A stretch of 64,000 bases of DNA from Zelopaecilomyces penicillatus. Its lineage: Eukaryota; Ascomycota; Sordariomycetes; Hypocreales; Pseudodiploosporaceae. Positions 14,683 to 28,462 of the stretch are shown here, piece by piece. The stretch lies in assembly GCA_005765155.1 (NCBI GenBank), contig VCCP01000005.1, forward strand, positions 3,100,001 through 3,164,000, written 5' to 3'. The position numbers and the translations under genes are program-made. Below the pieces are notes generated by a model. It was given only the letters and a program-made list of their open reading frames with translations. It did not search any database and was not told the origin of the DNA. The stretch's first letter is position 1. Each line of letters begins with the position of its first letter.

Positions 14683-14766
14683 TAATAGCTAGATTTATTA
14701 TAATTTAATAGCTAAATCTATTATAATCTAATAGCTTAATCTACTATTATCTTATAATTAAATCTA
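14683..14766 (+). repeat. 23-bp tandem repeat, 3.6 copies
   Basis: Units begin TAATAGCT and run 14683-14705, 14706-14728 and 14729-14751, with a partial unit to 14766. They share the core TAATAGCT-AATCTA-TAT with a few differences, mostly C/T or G/A. The 5' LTR of B1 starts immediately after the partial unit, so B1 either inserted into this repeat or ended it. Confidence 0.8.
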
Positions 14767-15049
14767 TATCACAACCTAATAACCAAGGTTATATAATAGG
14801 CCTTGATTATATAACTTATAATATAATTAAATATATATTAAAGGCTTAGAACTATATAGAATTAGATTATAATTCTAAAGATAATTCTAAGCTTAGAATT
14901 ATTTTTAAAACCATAATCTAATAAAATAGCTTATAATTCTAAATATAATCTAATAATAAGAATTATAATTTAAATTATAATCTAAGATATATATATATAC
15001 CCTTAAATTTTACTTTTTTAAATATAATTTAAATAATTATTAATATACT
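14767..15049 (+). repeat. B1 5' LTR, first part
   Basis: Begins TATCACAACCTAATAA, equivalent to TATTATAACCTAATAA in B2; both are explained by RIP of an ancestral TGTCACAACC start. The last five bases (ATACT, 15045-15049) are the left copy of the A2 target duplication. The middle of this LTR differs strongly from B2 while both ends match. The second part is at 28288-28462; together they give 458 bp. Confidence 0.8.
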
Positions 15050-15445
15050 TTAATAGCTGGATTAAACACACCCTCTTACTAATTGATTAAGCTATAGCTA
15101 TATAAGCTATACTTAGGGGGATTAAACTATATAAGTAGATAGGCTATACCTGGGCTATTTAAACGGATAGATATCATCGAATTCAAGTTTTTTTTCCCCC
15201 CTTCTACCTAAGAATTTTCTAGTATATTTAAAAGATTAGCTATTAAAAAGCTATCTTCTTTATTTAATTAGTTATAGGATAATTAATTAATCCCTTAAGT
15301 TTAATTTATTATATTATTATTTTATAGCTTTTCTTATTTATTTAATTCTTATAGATTATACTAGCTATATAATTACTCTAAAATTATCTTATAATTCTAT
15401 GGATGGTATTAGTATTATTATATATATTGTTTTCTCCTTATTAAA
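15050..15445 (+). repeat. A2 5' LTR
   Basis: 396 bp, from TTAATAGCTG to TTATTAAA. In less mutated copies the ends read TTGATGGCTG and TTATCAAA. Family A leader follows directly. Confidence 0.93.
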
Positions 15446-16776
15446 ACTGATGATTAAGATAGGGGGATATCTTATTTGCTTTGCTATTAGAAGGATTAAT
15501 TGATACTAGATTAATAATATAATATATTTAAGGGTATTTTCAAGCTGCTATAAAGATTAATCTAAGAAGAATTATTATAGATATCCTTATAAGATCTTTT
15601 GATTAATATAATCAAGAAATACTTTTAAGGATAAAAGCCTAGAAATCTAGAAGTAAAAGAGTTAAGCTTATTTATTAAAAGATCTAAAGTCTATAAAGCA
15701 GAGATATTATATACTATCCTAGCTAAATAGTAAGGTATTATTAATTTCTTTTCTATTAGAATCTAATATTATAGAATATTAAACCATTAAAAGAAAAAAT
15801 AAGGGAATATTTAATTCTAAGATAAGCTTTTATCTAGAATATATATAAAAGATAACTTATATATTAAATATTAGATTAAAAAGGCAGAGTATTTTAAATT
15901 TATTAATTTTATTCAATTAAAATATAAGTAAGTATAGGAAGAACTATTTTGATAAGGGGAAAACAATATATACAACAACACCAATATCACCCATAGAACT
16001 ACAGGGTGATTTTAGGGTAGTTATATAGCCAGTATAGTCCATAAGGATTGAATGGGCAAGAAAAGCCACAAAGCAGCGATATAATAAATTAAACTTAAGG
16101 GATCAATTGATCATCCTATAACTGATTAGATAAAGAAGATAGCTTTTTAATAGCTAGTCTTTTAAATATACTGGAAAATTCTTGGGTAGAAGGGGGGGAA
16201 GAAAACTTAAATTCGATGATATCTGCCTATTCAAATAGCCCGGGTATGGTCTATCTACTTATACAGTTCAATCCCCCTAAGTGCAGCTTATACAGCTATA
16301 GCTTAATCAACTAGCAAGGGGGTATATTTAACCCAGCCATCAAACTATTATAGATAATTGGCTTATATAGCTTTTAATACTAATTATCTGATTAATAATA
16401 AATAGTATTAGCTATATATTAACCCTTAGTTTTACTTTTTTATATTATAAGTTAATATTCTAATAGTTTAGCTAATCTTAGGAAATATTTTTATTTCTCT
16501 TTTCTTTTTATAGGTCTTATCCTTAATACTAAAGAAGCTTTCTATTTAAAAGTAATCTTAGTATTTTAGAAATAAGATACTATTTAATTATAATAATATA
16601 AAAATTACTATTCTTAATTTAAATATAATATCTATTTTTAAAGGAAAGGTTTTATATTAATACTAGGATATAATCAATAAGATATTATTATATAAGAGTT
16701 AAGATAACTCCTTCTTAGACTAGATATTTAAATATCTTTATAATAGGAAGCCTTTATTATTATTTAATCTTTTTAG
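15446..16776 (+). other. A2 leader with nested solo LTR
   Basis: Leader between LTR and gag. It opens with AACTGATGATTAAGATAG, where the primer binding site should be; I could not match it to a tRNA. No gene is recognised. A solo LTR on the opposite strand sits at 15948-16343. The stretch around 15945 is uninterrupted in A3 (about 37660) and A4 (about 61115). Confidence 0.6.
15948..16343 (-). repeat. Solo LTR of family A, nested in A2 leader
   Basis: 396 bp, opposite in orientation to A2, flanked by ACTAT at 15943-15947 and 16344-16348. A3 and A4 carry the empty site with a single copy of this pentamer (allowing for C/T change), which proves an insertion with a 5-bp duplication. It retains many CA and TG steps and is therefore less decayed than its surroundings. 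Confidence 0.95.
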
Positions 16777-19240
16777 TATATTATTAATCTCTAATTTAAG
16801 TAAATACTCTTTATATTAAAGAAGAAGATCTTTAAATAGCTTTAACTCTATTATTAGAATTATTACTCCTAAGATTATTACCCTTAATATCCTTACTCTA
16901 AGCACTCCTTTATCTAATATAATATCTATTATAAATTCTAATAGCTTTTCCCTTAATAGATCAGGCTTATAATTAATTAATTAGCTAAGGGATAATATTA
17001 TTAAGAGTTTTTAATAAAGTATTATTAAGATTAATATTACTCTCCTTAATAATCTTAAGGATATCCTTATTATAAATAAACCTAAGAGATATACTATTAA
17101 CCTTAAGCTTATTAAACACTTTAATAGAATTAATATTATTAAGTATCTTTTAAATTATAAGCTTAAGATAAAAGATAATAATATAATTAATAAAAAGAAA
17201 TATAATTACTTTATATATTATATAATTAATATCTATAAAGATATTATTTAGAGATTTATCTATAATCTCTTATAGATAAAAGCTAAAGAAGTATTAAAGA
17301 ATTATTTCTTTAAAAGAGATTTATAATAATTAAGATTATATAAAGATTATTTAAAATTATTTAAATAATAGTATCTAAAATCTATTAAAGATATTCTGGA
17401 CTAGCTTAATAAGTATAGATTCTATACTTTCTAATATAATTTAAATTAAAAGGATTTAAAACTATTATCTTATATATTATATAAGATTATATTAATAAGG
17501 CTTCTTATTAAGGTTATTTAAGTAAATTCTATTAATAATCTTTATAAACTTAAGAAGATATTATATAAGTAGCTCTAGGGATACTTTAATAATTAAGTGA
17601 TTATTAGATTAATTATTAAATAATATAAGATTTCTAATAATCTTAGGAATCAGGTAAATATAATTATTATTAGGGTAATACTTAATTAAGTTATTATAAT
17701 AAAGAATCTAATTATATAGGATCTTTATCCTAAAGAAAAGTTCTTTTTAACTATTATTAAGATTATATCCCTTAAAGCCAAGCTAATAGATATAAAGAAG
17801 TTAATTAAGCTTATTAATAATCTTAAGATTAATATAACTATTAAAGAAGATATTACTTAAATAATTATTAAAATATAGATAGATACTAATATATATATTA
17901 ATAAGGATTTATAGTATAAAGGCCTAATAGGTTTTTTATCTAATTAGATAATATTTAATCTTAATAATAATAAGAATTTTAATATCTTCTCTTTTTAAAA
18001 GAGATAGAATAAGAATAATTACTAGTATTATAATTTATTAAGCTATTTTCTTTTCTATTATAATAAATTAATATATAATATTAAATTTGGGTTTTATATA
18101 TATAATTTATATACTAGTATATTAAATCTAGAATATATTATAGGCTAGAGTATAATTCCTTTTATTATTATATAGTAGTTCCTTAAGATAAAAGGATACT
18201 ACTAAAAGCTTATAATAGCTTAGGCTATTAACTTCTCTGATTATATAATTATATCTCTTATCCTCTTAATTAAAGCTAGAGCCTTTTAATACTTTAAATA
18301 GATATTAAATAAATATAAAGATATAATCTTTAGAAAATATATCTTTTATTTAGGCCTTAAGTAATAATCTATAAAGTTATAATACTTAGATATTATATCT
18401 AATAAAAATATAATTTAAATTTCTTTTATATTATTCTTTTAATATAATAATATAGAGAATTAAATAATATTAATATATATAATTGATATAAATACTAATA
18501 AGAGAAAGAGATAGAGGGGTAATAATAGAGAGTTAATTAAATCTCTAACTATTATATATTAAGAGCCTATTCCTAAGGCTATCCTAATATTAGATAGGAT
18601 AATATCTTCTAATCCAATAACTATATCTAAGAATATATTATAAATAATAGATTAGAGTATAAGACTTCCTTATTATTAATTAAAACTAAAGAAGATCTTA
18701 TTTATAAAGATAATTATTATATTATTTTATGTATTAATTAATCTTAATATAGAGCTTAGGATAATTATAGGCTAGGATCTACTAGATTAAGCTAAAGATA
18801 TAATAGAAATCCTTTATATCCCTAGAAATAGATTAGATAATCCTATATCTTTAATAAAGCTAAAAAATATAATAGAAGTAATTCAAGTTTATTTATAGAT
18901 AAGATATAATAAAGCCTTCTTTAATAAGCTAATTAAATAACTATATATTAATACTATAGCTATAATTAAGATATAAAAAGAAGCCTCTCTTAATTATAGT
19001 TAATATTAAATAATATTATCTGATTAAGATTAGGATAATATAAATCCATTAAGCCTATATTACTTTTATATTCTAGAATTAATTAAAGATAATCTTTATA
19101 ATAATATAAGCTTCTCTTTTAATAAAATATCTTATAAGATTACTTAAATATACTTAAATAGCTATTAGCTATTAAATATATAATAAATATTTAAGATATA
19201 AGTTAGGATTGGTTCTTAAGAAGAGAAAGTAATAAATATA
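16777..19240 (+). pseudogene. gag: A2 gag remnant
   Basis: Decayed Gag frame, in the same order and spacing as in A3. A ghost zinc knuckle lies at 18020-18061 with C-x2-C-x4-H-x4-C spacing, all metal ligands now Tyr (TAT or TAC from TGT, TGC or CAT) and one Gln codon now TAG. The N-terminal part is rich in Ser, Thr, Pro and Asn codons; the middle reads as a Lys-rich globular region. Stops are frequent and mostly explained as CAA, CAG or TGG changed by one or two C-to-T steps. Intact Gag would be the structural protein of the virus-like particle. The start is approximate because no initiator ATG survives. Confidence 0.75.
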
Positions 19241-22200
19241 TTTATTAATTTAGGCTCTAAAGATAATATTATCTTAAAATTATTAGCTAAGAAATATAGA
19301 ATTAAATATAATCTAATTAAGATTAAAATAATATTATTCTTTAAATAGATTATTTAAATAATTAAAGAAATAGAAGTTTAATTCTATATAGAAATCGCTT
19401 GGATATTTATTTATTTATATATAGTATTAGATAGAGTTATAATACTCTTTATTCTAAGGATATTATTTATTAAAATAGCTAAGCTATTATTTAATTATTC
19501 TTAGAAGAATAGAGATTTATATATATAGTATTAAATAAGATAAATATAAGTAATTACTTCTATTATAGATACTATTTATTAGAAATAAAATAAATCTAAT
19601 TTCTTAGAAAACTAAATATTAATTATATTACTAGAGATATAATTAATAATAAGGAATTAATTAATCTAGAATAGCTTTTTAAGGATAATAAAGAAATACT
19701 AATAGAGCTTAACTTTAATAATAATAAGGTGATTATTAGGAGTATATTAATAGAGTCTATAAAGCAGTATATTAAAGCTTTGGAAGTAGCTAAGATTGAA
19801 TTAGACTCTTTAAAGAAAAAGAAGAAATCTAAAAGAAAAGGAATATATTGATTATATAATCCCCCTAAGGTATATATTTATATCTTATATAAGAAGAAGA
19901 CTGATAAAGTTAACCCTATTAATAATATTTCTTTAGATAGATCTATACTTAATAGTGATTTATTTTAGAAAAAGAAGAAATAGAAGAAAGTAAAAGGAAG
20001 AATTAATCTAGATATATATTTTATTGAATATATTACTCTAAAGTTCTTTGATATACCTAAGGGATTCTGATTCTATAGAGAATATTTTAAGAAAATCCTC
20101 TCTTAAACTAAGAATATATTAATCTAATAAAAGATTAATATTTTCCTAGAGATTCTTTATAATAGAGAATAAGCCTTGTCTTGGTAATTTAAAGAAAGTA
20201 GAATACTTGATTTATTAATTATATTTTCTTAAGTTATTAAAGTGATTCCTTATTTAGTTTAATAGGTATATTCTATTTTTATTCTATAAGGATTAGAAGT
20301 AAAAGCTATAGAGTTATTAAAGATATACTTTAAGAATTATATATTAGAAGAGTCTTATACCTCCTATAAGAATCAATATTTCTTTATTAAGAAAAAGAAT
20401 AAAAGGCTTTATTTGATTAATACTATTATAAAATATAATACTATTACTCTTAGAGATATATTTATCCCTTTTAATATTAATTCCTTTAATAAAGACTTTT
20501 CTATATATATTATACTCTTATTATTAGATTTCTTTTCTTATTATAATTAAGTCTTATTAGATAAAAAGAGTAGAGATCTTATTATATTTTCTTTTATTAT
20601 TAATCTTTTAAAGATATATATACTCCCTTAGGGTATTATAAATTCTATAGTCTAGTTTATAAGAATTATAACTTAGATATTATTTAATCTTATCCTAGAT
20701 ATCTATAAACCCTTTCTTAATAATATTACTATATATAGGCTATAATTTATTTATAATAATAAAGAGATTCTTTTTAGGGTATAGAAATATATACTTAAAT
20801 ATTTATAGAATCTTAATAAAGTCTTTCTTAATATTAAACTCTTTAGATATATAATATTAAAAGGGAAATTAAAATATTATTAAAATATAACTATTATTAT
20901 TAGATTCCTTTATAGAATATCTAATAGGAAATTAATTAAAAAGAAGATTATTAAAATCCTAGAATAGCTTATCTATTATAATATAATAGATATTAGGGCC
21001 TTTCTTAGATTTATTAGCTATTATTAAATTTGGATATATGATTTTATTATTATTACTCTCTCTTTTATTATCCTATTATAAAAGAAAGCCTTTTAGGAGT
21101 AAGGAGGATTATAATTAAAGGTAATAGCTAAGCTTAAAGATATAATAATAACTGCCTTTATTCTAATATTATTTAATCTCTTTAAGAAGGGTAAAGAAAT
21201 TATATTTATAATAGATACTAGCTTTAAAGGATAAGGAATAGTTTTGATATAAATCCTAAATAAGTAATAATATCTAATTAGGTTTGAAAGTGGTTATTAG
21301 AATATAGCTAAATATAATTATAATATAATAAAGCAAGAGTATAAGACTATTCTCTTTATATTCTAAAGGCTTAGAGGATATATTTATAATATATAAATTA
21401 CTTTAGAGATAGATATATATATCCTTATATATCAGTTTAATAATACTATTTATAATATACTAGATAGTCTTATTATCTATTATATTAGTTATATTATATT
21501 ATTTGATTTTATTATTAAATATATTCCTAGGAAAAATAATAGTATAGTAAATAGACTTTCTTAGAAAGGATTAAAGCTATTTAATTAAATAAACATTAAA
21601 GTTAATAGGGATTTAAAGGATATAATTAATATATATCTTAGGTTAATATAATTAGATATATTAGAATCTGGATATTCTATAGAGTCCTAGTAGATTGCTA
21701 GATTTTTATATTTATTAAAGAGATTATCTAATCTTAATAGAGTATAATTTAGGATATTATATTAGAAAGCTTAAAGGTTCTTTATTAAAAATAGAAAACT
21801 TTAATTAAGGCTAACTTATAAAAGAAATTATCTTGTATTAGTTATTAATAATTTATCTATCTATAAGAAATTGATAATAAGCTATTATATAGCTTAAGAG
21901 TATAAAGATAAAGTGATTATCTTTAAAACTCTCTTTAATAGGTATTATTAAGGAAAGATATAGAATGATATTTCCTTAGTTATAGCTTACTACCTTAAGT
22001 ATTAAAAGTTTATACTATAATAAAGTAGAGAATTAATAATTCTAATATTATCTAGATAGCTAATATTAAAAGTATACTTTAATTTATAATATATACTATC
22101 TAATTATAATATAAACTTCCTTATAAAAGCTTATTATAATTTAATTAGATAGATAGAAGTTTAATTAGTATAATAGGTTAACTTAAGGGTTATAATTAGA

Positions 22201-22960
22201 TTTATTATAATCTTAATATAGTAATATAGACTTATACTTTATATAGTTATTAATAATAGATCTAAAATAAAAGGGCTTCTTTCTTAGATATTATTTAATT
22301 AAGGTATAAAATATATTTAAATATCTAGGTATAATCCTATAGCTAATTCTATAATTAAAGTTGATTATTAGAGCCTTATATCTATAATAGTAAAGATATT
22401 AGAAGAGGATTCTAAATAAATAAGATACTTTAAAGCAGTTATTCTTATAGATAGAACTATAATTAAATCATCTTATAGCTTCTCTGCCTTTTATCTTATA
22501 TATAGATATAACCCTATCTTATTATTTAAATTGAATTCCTAATATAAAGGCTTATTAATTAAGATATTATTATTAATATTAAGGATTTATTTGAGTCTTA
22601 TATTTAAATACTAAAAAGAAGATTAGAAGATATAATAAAGGCTAGAGAAAAGATAATTAACTTTAAGAAGAAGCTAATAATAAGAATAAATACTGCTAAT
22701 AAATATATACTTTGATTAGAATATAATCAATTAGTATTAAATAATCTAATACTTATATATAATATACTTAAGAAATAGGATAAATCCTATATAATAAAGA
22801 TAATAATGCATTAGTATAGCCTATATTGGATTGCTTTATAAGCAGATATTATTAAAGTATATATATTTTATATAATAGATAGAATTCTTCTGGATAAGAT
22901 CTATTCTAAAAACCATCTAAAGAAGTTTATTAAAGATAAGTATAGTTAATAGATATCTAA
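19241..22960 (+). pseudogene. pol: A2 pol remnant (protease, RT, RNase H, integrase)
   Basis: Ty3/Gypsy polyprotein in the order PR-RT-RH-IN. The protease active site at 19247-19258 reads NLGS; the original was probably DSGS, since GAY to AAT and TCA to TTA are both RIP changes. RT keeps its first catalytic Asp in LLLDFFS (Asp at 20527-20529), while the FLDD box reads FLNN at 20713-20724. The segment before it matches the 'LDKKSRDL' and 'LPQGATNSV' landmarks, the latter with Gln as a stop. RNase H follows at about 21200-21570, integrase at about 21600-22650 and a C-terminal 'GDLVLIYN'-type module at about 22700-22920. It is non-functional. Confidence 0.85.
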
Positions 22961-25900
22961 TATTAATATATAGCTCTTTAGATTCAAAGATAAATAAGAA
23001 CTATATAAGGAAAAGAAAGGGCTAGGATTATTAAATCCTCTTATATACTTTGATTTATCTATTAATTAAATAATACCCTAAGACTTTGATTCTAATACTA
23101 ATCTTAAAGAAGACTTCCTAGATTTATTATTAGTTATTAAATCTTAGTTTAAAGTTATAATCCCTGGCCTAATCCAATATTAGAAAAATATATATTAATT
23201 ATATTTATTTTAGATATATATATAATTTCTTATATATTTAAATCAAGGATTTCCTAGCCTGAATTCTATTTAAAAATCCTTAATAGAGAGGATCTTAATA
23301 ATATTTCTTAAAAGGTATAATAAATTTCACTCTTTATATATAATATTCTATTACTAATATATAAACTAACTATACTAAACCAATTATAATAGATAATTAA
23401 TACTTTTAAACCTTAATTATAATAACTAAACTATTCCTATATTAATAATTAAATGGTTTTTATTGATCTTATTTCTTTATAATCTTTCCTTGATCTGTAT
23501 TAATCTGATTTTACTATACTCTTAAGTGTAGGCTTACTCTTAGATCCACTCTATACCTATACTGATTAGGATTAAATAAAGCTTATACTTATATACCTAA
23601 AATCTTTCCTTTTATTTTAAAAAACTTATTAAATTCCTATTAAAAATAAGAGTTCTTATAAATTATTTTAGTATTATAATACTATCTTTCTTTAACTTTC
23701 TTATTTATATAAATCTCTTTTTTATTTTATTATATATATATTTTATAATATTATATTAAATTAATTATACTTTTTTATTAATTTACTTTATTTTATAAAG
23801 ATTAATTAATATCTTTAAAAGATAATTTATTTATTAATACTAAATTATTTAGATTATATAATTAATATTATTATTCTAAAATCAATTTATTCTATCCCTT
23901 TTAAATTAAACCTATATCCTAGTAATTAAGGAACTATTTAATCCTGCTTATATCTATTAAATCCTATTAGGGTTTTCCTTTATTATCTTATTTATATTCT
24001 ATTTTATTATATACCTAACCTTTAAAGTTAATAGTTAATATTTCTATAGACAGGGAGTAGTAGATATATGTTAGAAATCTAAAATGATTAGTCTTTTTAA
24101 TTCTTTGATCTAGTCCTTCCTTAAGAAAGTTATTTACTTTCTTTTATTCTCTGGCTTGGATTAATAGCTATAAAGTCCTCTCTATCTATAGTTTATATAT
24201 CTATCCTATTTATAATTTAAATAGTATTTATTATATTTATTCAGGATTAAAATATATAGATAATATAGCTATATAATATACTCCTTAATAGCTATAATAG
24301 TGATTAAGAAGGATTATATATAATAGGAATATAGGATTAGATTAATAATCTTATAATAACTAATAAATAAAGAATAGATTCTCTCTTTCTATTTTATTAA
24401 GGTATTAAAGAAATATCTATAAATATACTCTATTTTAGCTAGTATAAATATAGGATAAGGTACTTGGGTTTTTATAATAGACTTTAGTATAGGATATTCT
24501 TAAATATTATAGAGATTATCTTCTTAGAAGTATTATTTAGGACTTTAGCCTTTAGCTAGCTATATAAGAGTATTAGATATGTTTTTTATAAATTTAATAA
24601 TAAAGGATATTTTATAATAAAGAGGGTAATTTATCTGGTTTATATTTATCTTCTCTAGAATCTATATTTTAAATATTATTTAAATCTAAAAATAGGAAAG
24701 AGGATTAGTATTGGTTTATAAAGATTAAATAATACTAAATCAGAAAGGCCTTATAATTTATTACTACTTCTATTATAGAAGATAGTTTAATACTATTAAA
24801 GAACTTAATATAATTATTCTATAATAAAATAACTTTATAAGTAATTATATTATATAGAATAATTATATTTATAATAGAATTAATATTAAAGAGCTAAGAA
24901 TAAATATTATTCTAATTAGTTTCTATAATTAAATAATACTTATATTAAAAACCTAAAGAGAATAAGAGATAGATTAATAATCCTAAAGTTAAGAGGGCTA
25001 AGTTATAAGGTAAAGGAGGAAAAGTTATAAAAGCTAGGAGGTAATCTCTTTAAAAAGCATATAAATAAAAATATATATTACTCACTAGCTATAAATCATT
25101 ATTAAGTATAATAAAAAGCTATACTTTAAAGAAAGAGCTATCTATAATAAAAGATATCTTTAATTAAATAATTATATATAATTATAAAAGATTATTAATT
25201 TAAACCCTTATATACTTATAAAGCTCTTTTTTATAAAGAGATATCTTATATATATTACCCCCTTTTATCTCTATTATCTTCTTTAATATTTATATTATCT
25301 TATTTTATTCCTTTAATCTCTACTATTATTTAATTATATCCTTATTTGATTTCTTATTAATATATAATATTAAAATAATAAAGAACTTTTAGATTACTTA
25401 TACTCTTTCTTTAGATAAGTATTAAAAATATAAGCCTTATTATTATTATAGAAGTAATATAGCTTAAAGGAGATATAGGTTTATTTTATAAATATATTAA
25501 TAAATATATTGTATTTATAATAAATCTAGGGTTTTCTAAATAACCTTGCTTTATAATCCCTTAATAAGATTAATCTAATCTATTACTAACCCTCCCTTAG
25601 AATTTTAATATAGATACCCTAGATTTAATAGTATATAGTCTTATCTCTATTATATAGTTATTTCCTTAAGGCCTATAAGAATAGAATTAGAGTGATTATC
25701 TAATCAAGCTTTATTAATTATTATATATACTAAAGAATAAAGATTAGGCTATTAATTTTATATTATACCCTTTACTCTAAATTATACTTTATAATATCTC
25801 TGATAATATATTTATAGCCTTTAGAGTAATATATATTTTTAAGTTAAAGGAATACTTGTATATATATATAGATCTCTTTAATGTTTTATATAAATTTAGA

Positions 25901-27886
25901 TCCTATAATTATTTAATACTTAATACCTATAATTATCTTAATAGGCTAACTGCTTTCTATAAGAATATATTTAATAAGTGATTCTTTATTAGGTTTATTA
26001 ACTATAAGAATATATATTAGTGTTCCTTTATTTAGGATTGATTTAAAGGCTAGCTTTATATCTTTAATTTATAAATAGATAAATAAATATATTATATTAA
26101 AGAGTTTATATATCTATAAAGATAAATGCTTTATAAGTTTAATCTTCTTTATAACTTTATATTTATTATTATTCTATATATAAAGTAAATATAAGGTTAA
26201 GAGTATAGCTATCTATCTTTCTTTTAGGTTTATATTATTATTAAAGCATTAATTAGGTTTTATTCTTATTTTAATTAAATTAAGAAAGATTTAAATAAGA
26301 TTAAATAATCTTATAATAATATATTTTATTTACTCTTTAATAGTCCCTTTTATTTATTATTAAGAGATTAATACTTATTTAATAGTTTAAACCAGCCTAT
26401 ATCTAGCTATATACTTAAAGTAAGGAATACTATATTATATCTTATTATTAATAAATTAGATATAATTAAATACTTATAAAGCTTTTATTATATTGCTTTA
26501 TAGGATTTTAATAATTAAATAATCTATAATTAAGATATAAATAAAATGCTTTATTTTATTTATCTAGGAGATACTATATTATTCTTAATTAATAGATATA
26601 CCTTATCTATACTATATAATAACTCTAGAGTCTTTTATATATCTATAAGAGATAGCTTACTTATATTATTTATATAGATTATTATAATACTGCTTACTTA
26701 TCCTATTAGAGTATAAAAACCTATACTCTTTAAAGCTATTATTGATTAATAATTAAATAATAAGTTTAAGTATAATAAGATAATTAGGCTTAAGGTAATT
26801 AAGATTATTAATATAACTATTACTAAGGAAACTAAATTAATTATAATTTAGCTTAATAATAATTAAATAATAGTATTTTAATAGTATTCTTTAAGAGTTA
26901 ATAGGAATAGATTATTTATTATTTATTTAGTTTCTAGGCTTTTATCTAGGCTTAGTTTATTTATATATAATAGTACTAAGGATGCTTAGGGATTATCTAA
27001 TTAAGATTTATTAAATAAGGAGTTAGAGTTAATATTAATATAGCTTATATTATATTTAAATCCCTAGAAATAGATTACCTTTAAGGAGTGAATAATTAAG
27101 TTAACTTCTCTAAGTATCTCTATAGTTAACTTAGATAAGCATATTAATGCTTTTAAAGATATTATTATAACCTTAAGGTGGTTTACTAATAGGAATCTAG
27201 ATAGGATATCTTGATTAGATAATAGGTATCTTTCTTATAAATAGATTGATTCTTCTAATAAAGAAAAGGGAAGTCTAGAAAAGAAGTAAAGAAGCTAATA
27301 AAAGGAATTAGATCCTTAGCCCTCTCTATACTATATATTATTAATTTAATCTATAAGATATAAAAGAGAGATTATTACTTAAATAAGTATTGATTTATCT
27401 TTATAATACTTAAGACTAATATAATATATTATAACTATTAAATTTATTAAGAAGATAAATAATATATTTCTTATTAAAAGGCCTATACTATATATTAAAT
27501 ACTTTAATAATTATATTAGTTTTTATTCTAGTAGAATAGTTATAGAAGGGATCCTTTAATATATTAGGGAGATAGTAAAAGCTTCCTTTAATAAGCTAAT
27601 AATTTAAGCTATTTAATCTAATAGATCTGAATACTATACTATATAAGTATAATTAATAATATCTCTATCTATAGGTTAAGTAATAGAGTTAAATACTCTA
27701 GGGATATTAAGAGAGTTAAAAGGATTAAATATTAAGGAAATACTTGATTAAGGATAGATAAAGCAGAAGAAGTAAAGTATATATATATAGATATCTAAAG
27801 ATTATATTTAAATACTATTGCTTAATTGATTATAAATATTACTTAATTTAATAATAGGGTTATCTTTAATATTTATTAGAAGGGTT
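22961..27886 (+). pseudogene. A2 3' accessory region with reading-frame traces
   Basis: About 4.9 kb between integrase and the 3' LTR, where most Ty3/Gypsy elements have only a few hundred bases. It is collinear with A3 51871-56777. From about 25700 to 26860 a plus-strand frame can be followed (for example LKEYLYIYIDLFN near 25840) in which stops fall where TGG or CAG codons would be expected. The same frame exists in A3. A further plus-strand frame runs to about 27800. I do not recognise the product. Between 22960 and 25600 frames of similar quality exist on both strands, so nothing is called there. A polypurine-like AGAAGGG lies just before the LTR. Confidence 0.4.
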
Positions 27887-28282
27887 TTAATAGCTGGGTT
27901 AAATATATCCCCTTATTAGTTAATTAAGCTATAGCTGTATAAGCTGTACTTAGGGGGATTGAACTATATAAGTAGATAGGCTATACCTAGGCTATTTAAA
28001 TAAGCAGATATTATCGAATTTAAGTTTTTTTTCCCCCCTTTTATCTAAGAATTTTCTAGTATATTGAAAAGACTAGCTATTAAAAAGCTATCTTCTTTAT
28101 CTAATTAGTTATAGAATAATCAATTAATCCCTTAAGTTTAATTTATTATATTGCTGCTTTATAGCTTTTCTTGCTTATTTAATCCTTATGGACTATACTG
28201 GCTATATAACTATCCTAAAATCACCCTATAGTTCTATAGGTGGTGTTAATATTATTGTATATATTGTTTTCCCCTTATCAAA
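27887..28282 (+). repeat. A2 3' LTR
   Basis: 396 bp, from TTAATAGCTGGGTT to TTATCAAA, followed by the ATACT duplication. It keeps more C and G than the A2 5' LTR. Confidence 0.95.
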
Positions 28283-28287
28283 ATACT

Positions 28288-28462
28288 TTTAACTTTATTA
28301 TATTATTTATTATTATTTATTATATTAATATTTAATTCTTAATTATAATACCCTATATCTATTATTAATATAATAGATCTATTATTTAAAATATATTAAC
28401 CTATTTATTAATATAAATCCTTTTTATTAAATTTATCCCTTAGAAATTTATTAAATATTATA
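28288..28462 (+). repeat. B1 5' LTR, second part
   Basis: Resumes the B1 LTR right after A2 and matches the second half of the B2 LTR (from about 42510 to 42689) closely. It ends with TATTATA, the RIP form of an original ...CATTACA end. Confidence 0.85.

Larger units (their letters stand above)
15050..28282 (+). mobile_element. Ty3/Gypsy family A, copy A2, complete with nested solo LTR
   Basis: Full-length element: 5' LTR 15050-15445, interior 15446-27886, 3' LTR 27887-28282. It is flanked by identical 5-bp duplications ATACT at 15045-15049 and 28283-28287, and it splits the 5' LTR of B1. Without the nested solo LTR and its extra duplication (401 bp) it is 12,832 bp, against 12,833 bp for A3 without B2, so the two copies differ almost only by substitutions. 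This is long for a Ty3/Gypsy element. The extra length is a 0.9-kb leader and about 5 kb after pol. All coding parts carry many stops. Confidence 0.95.
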
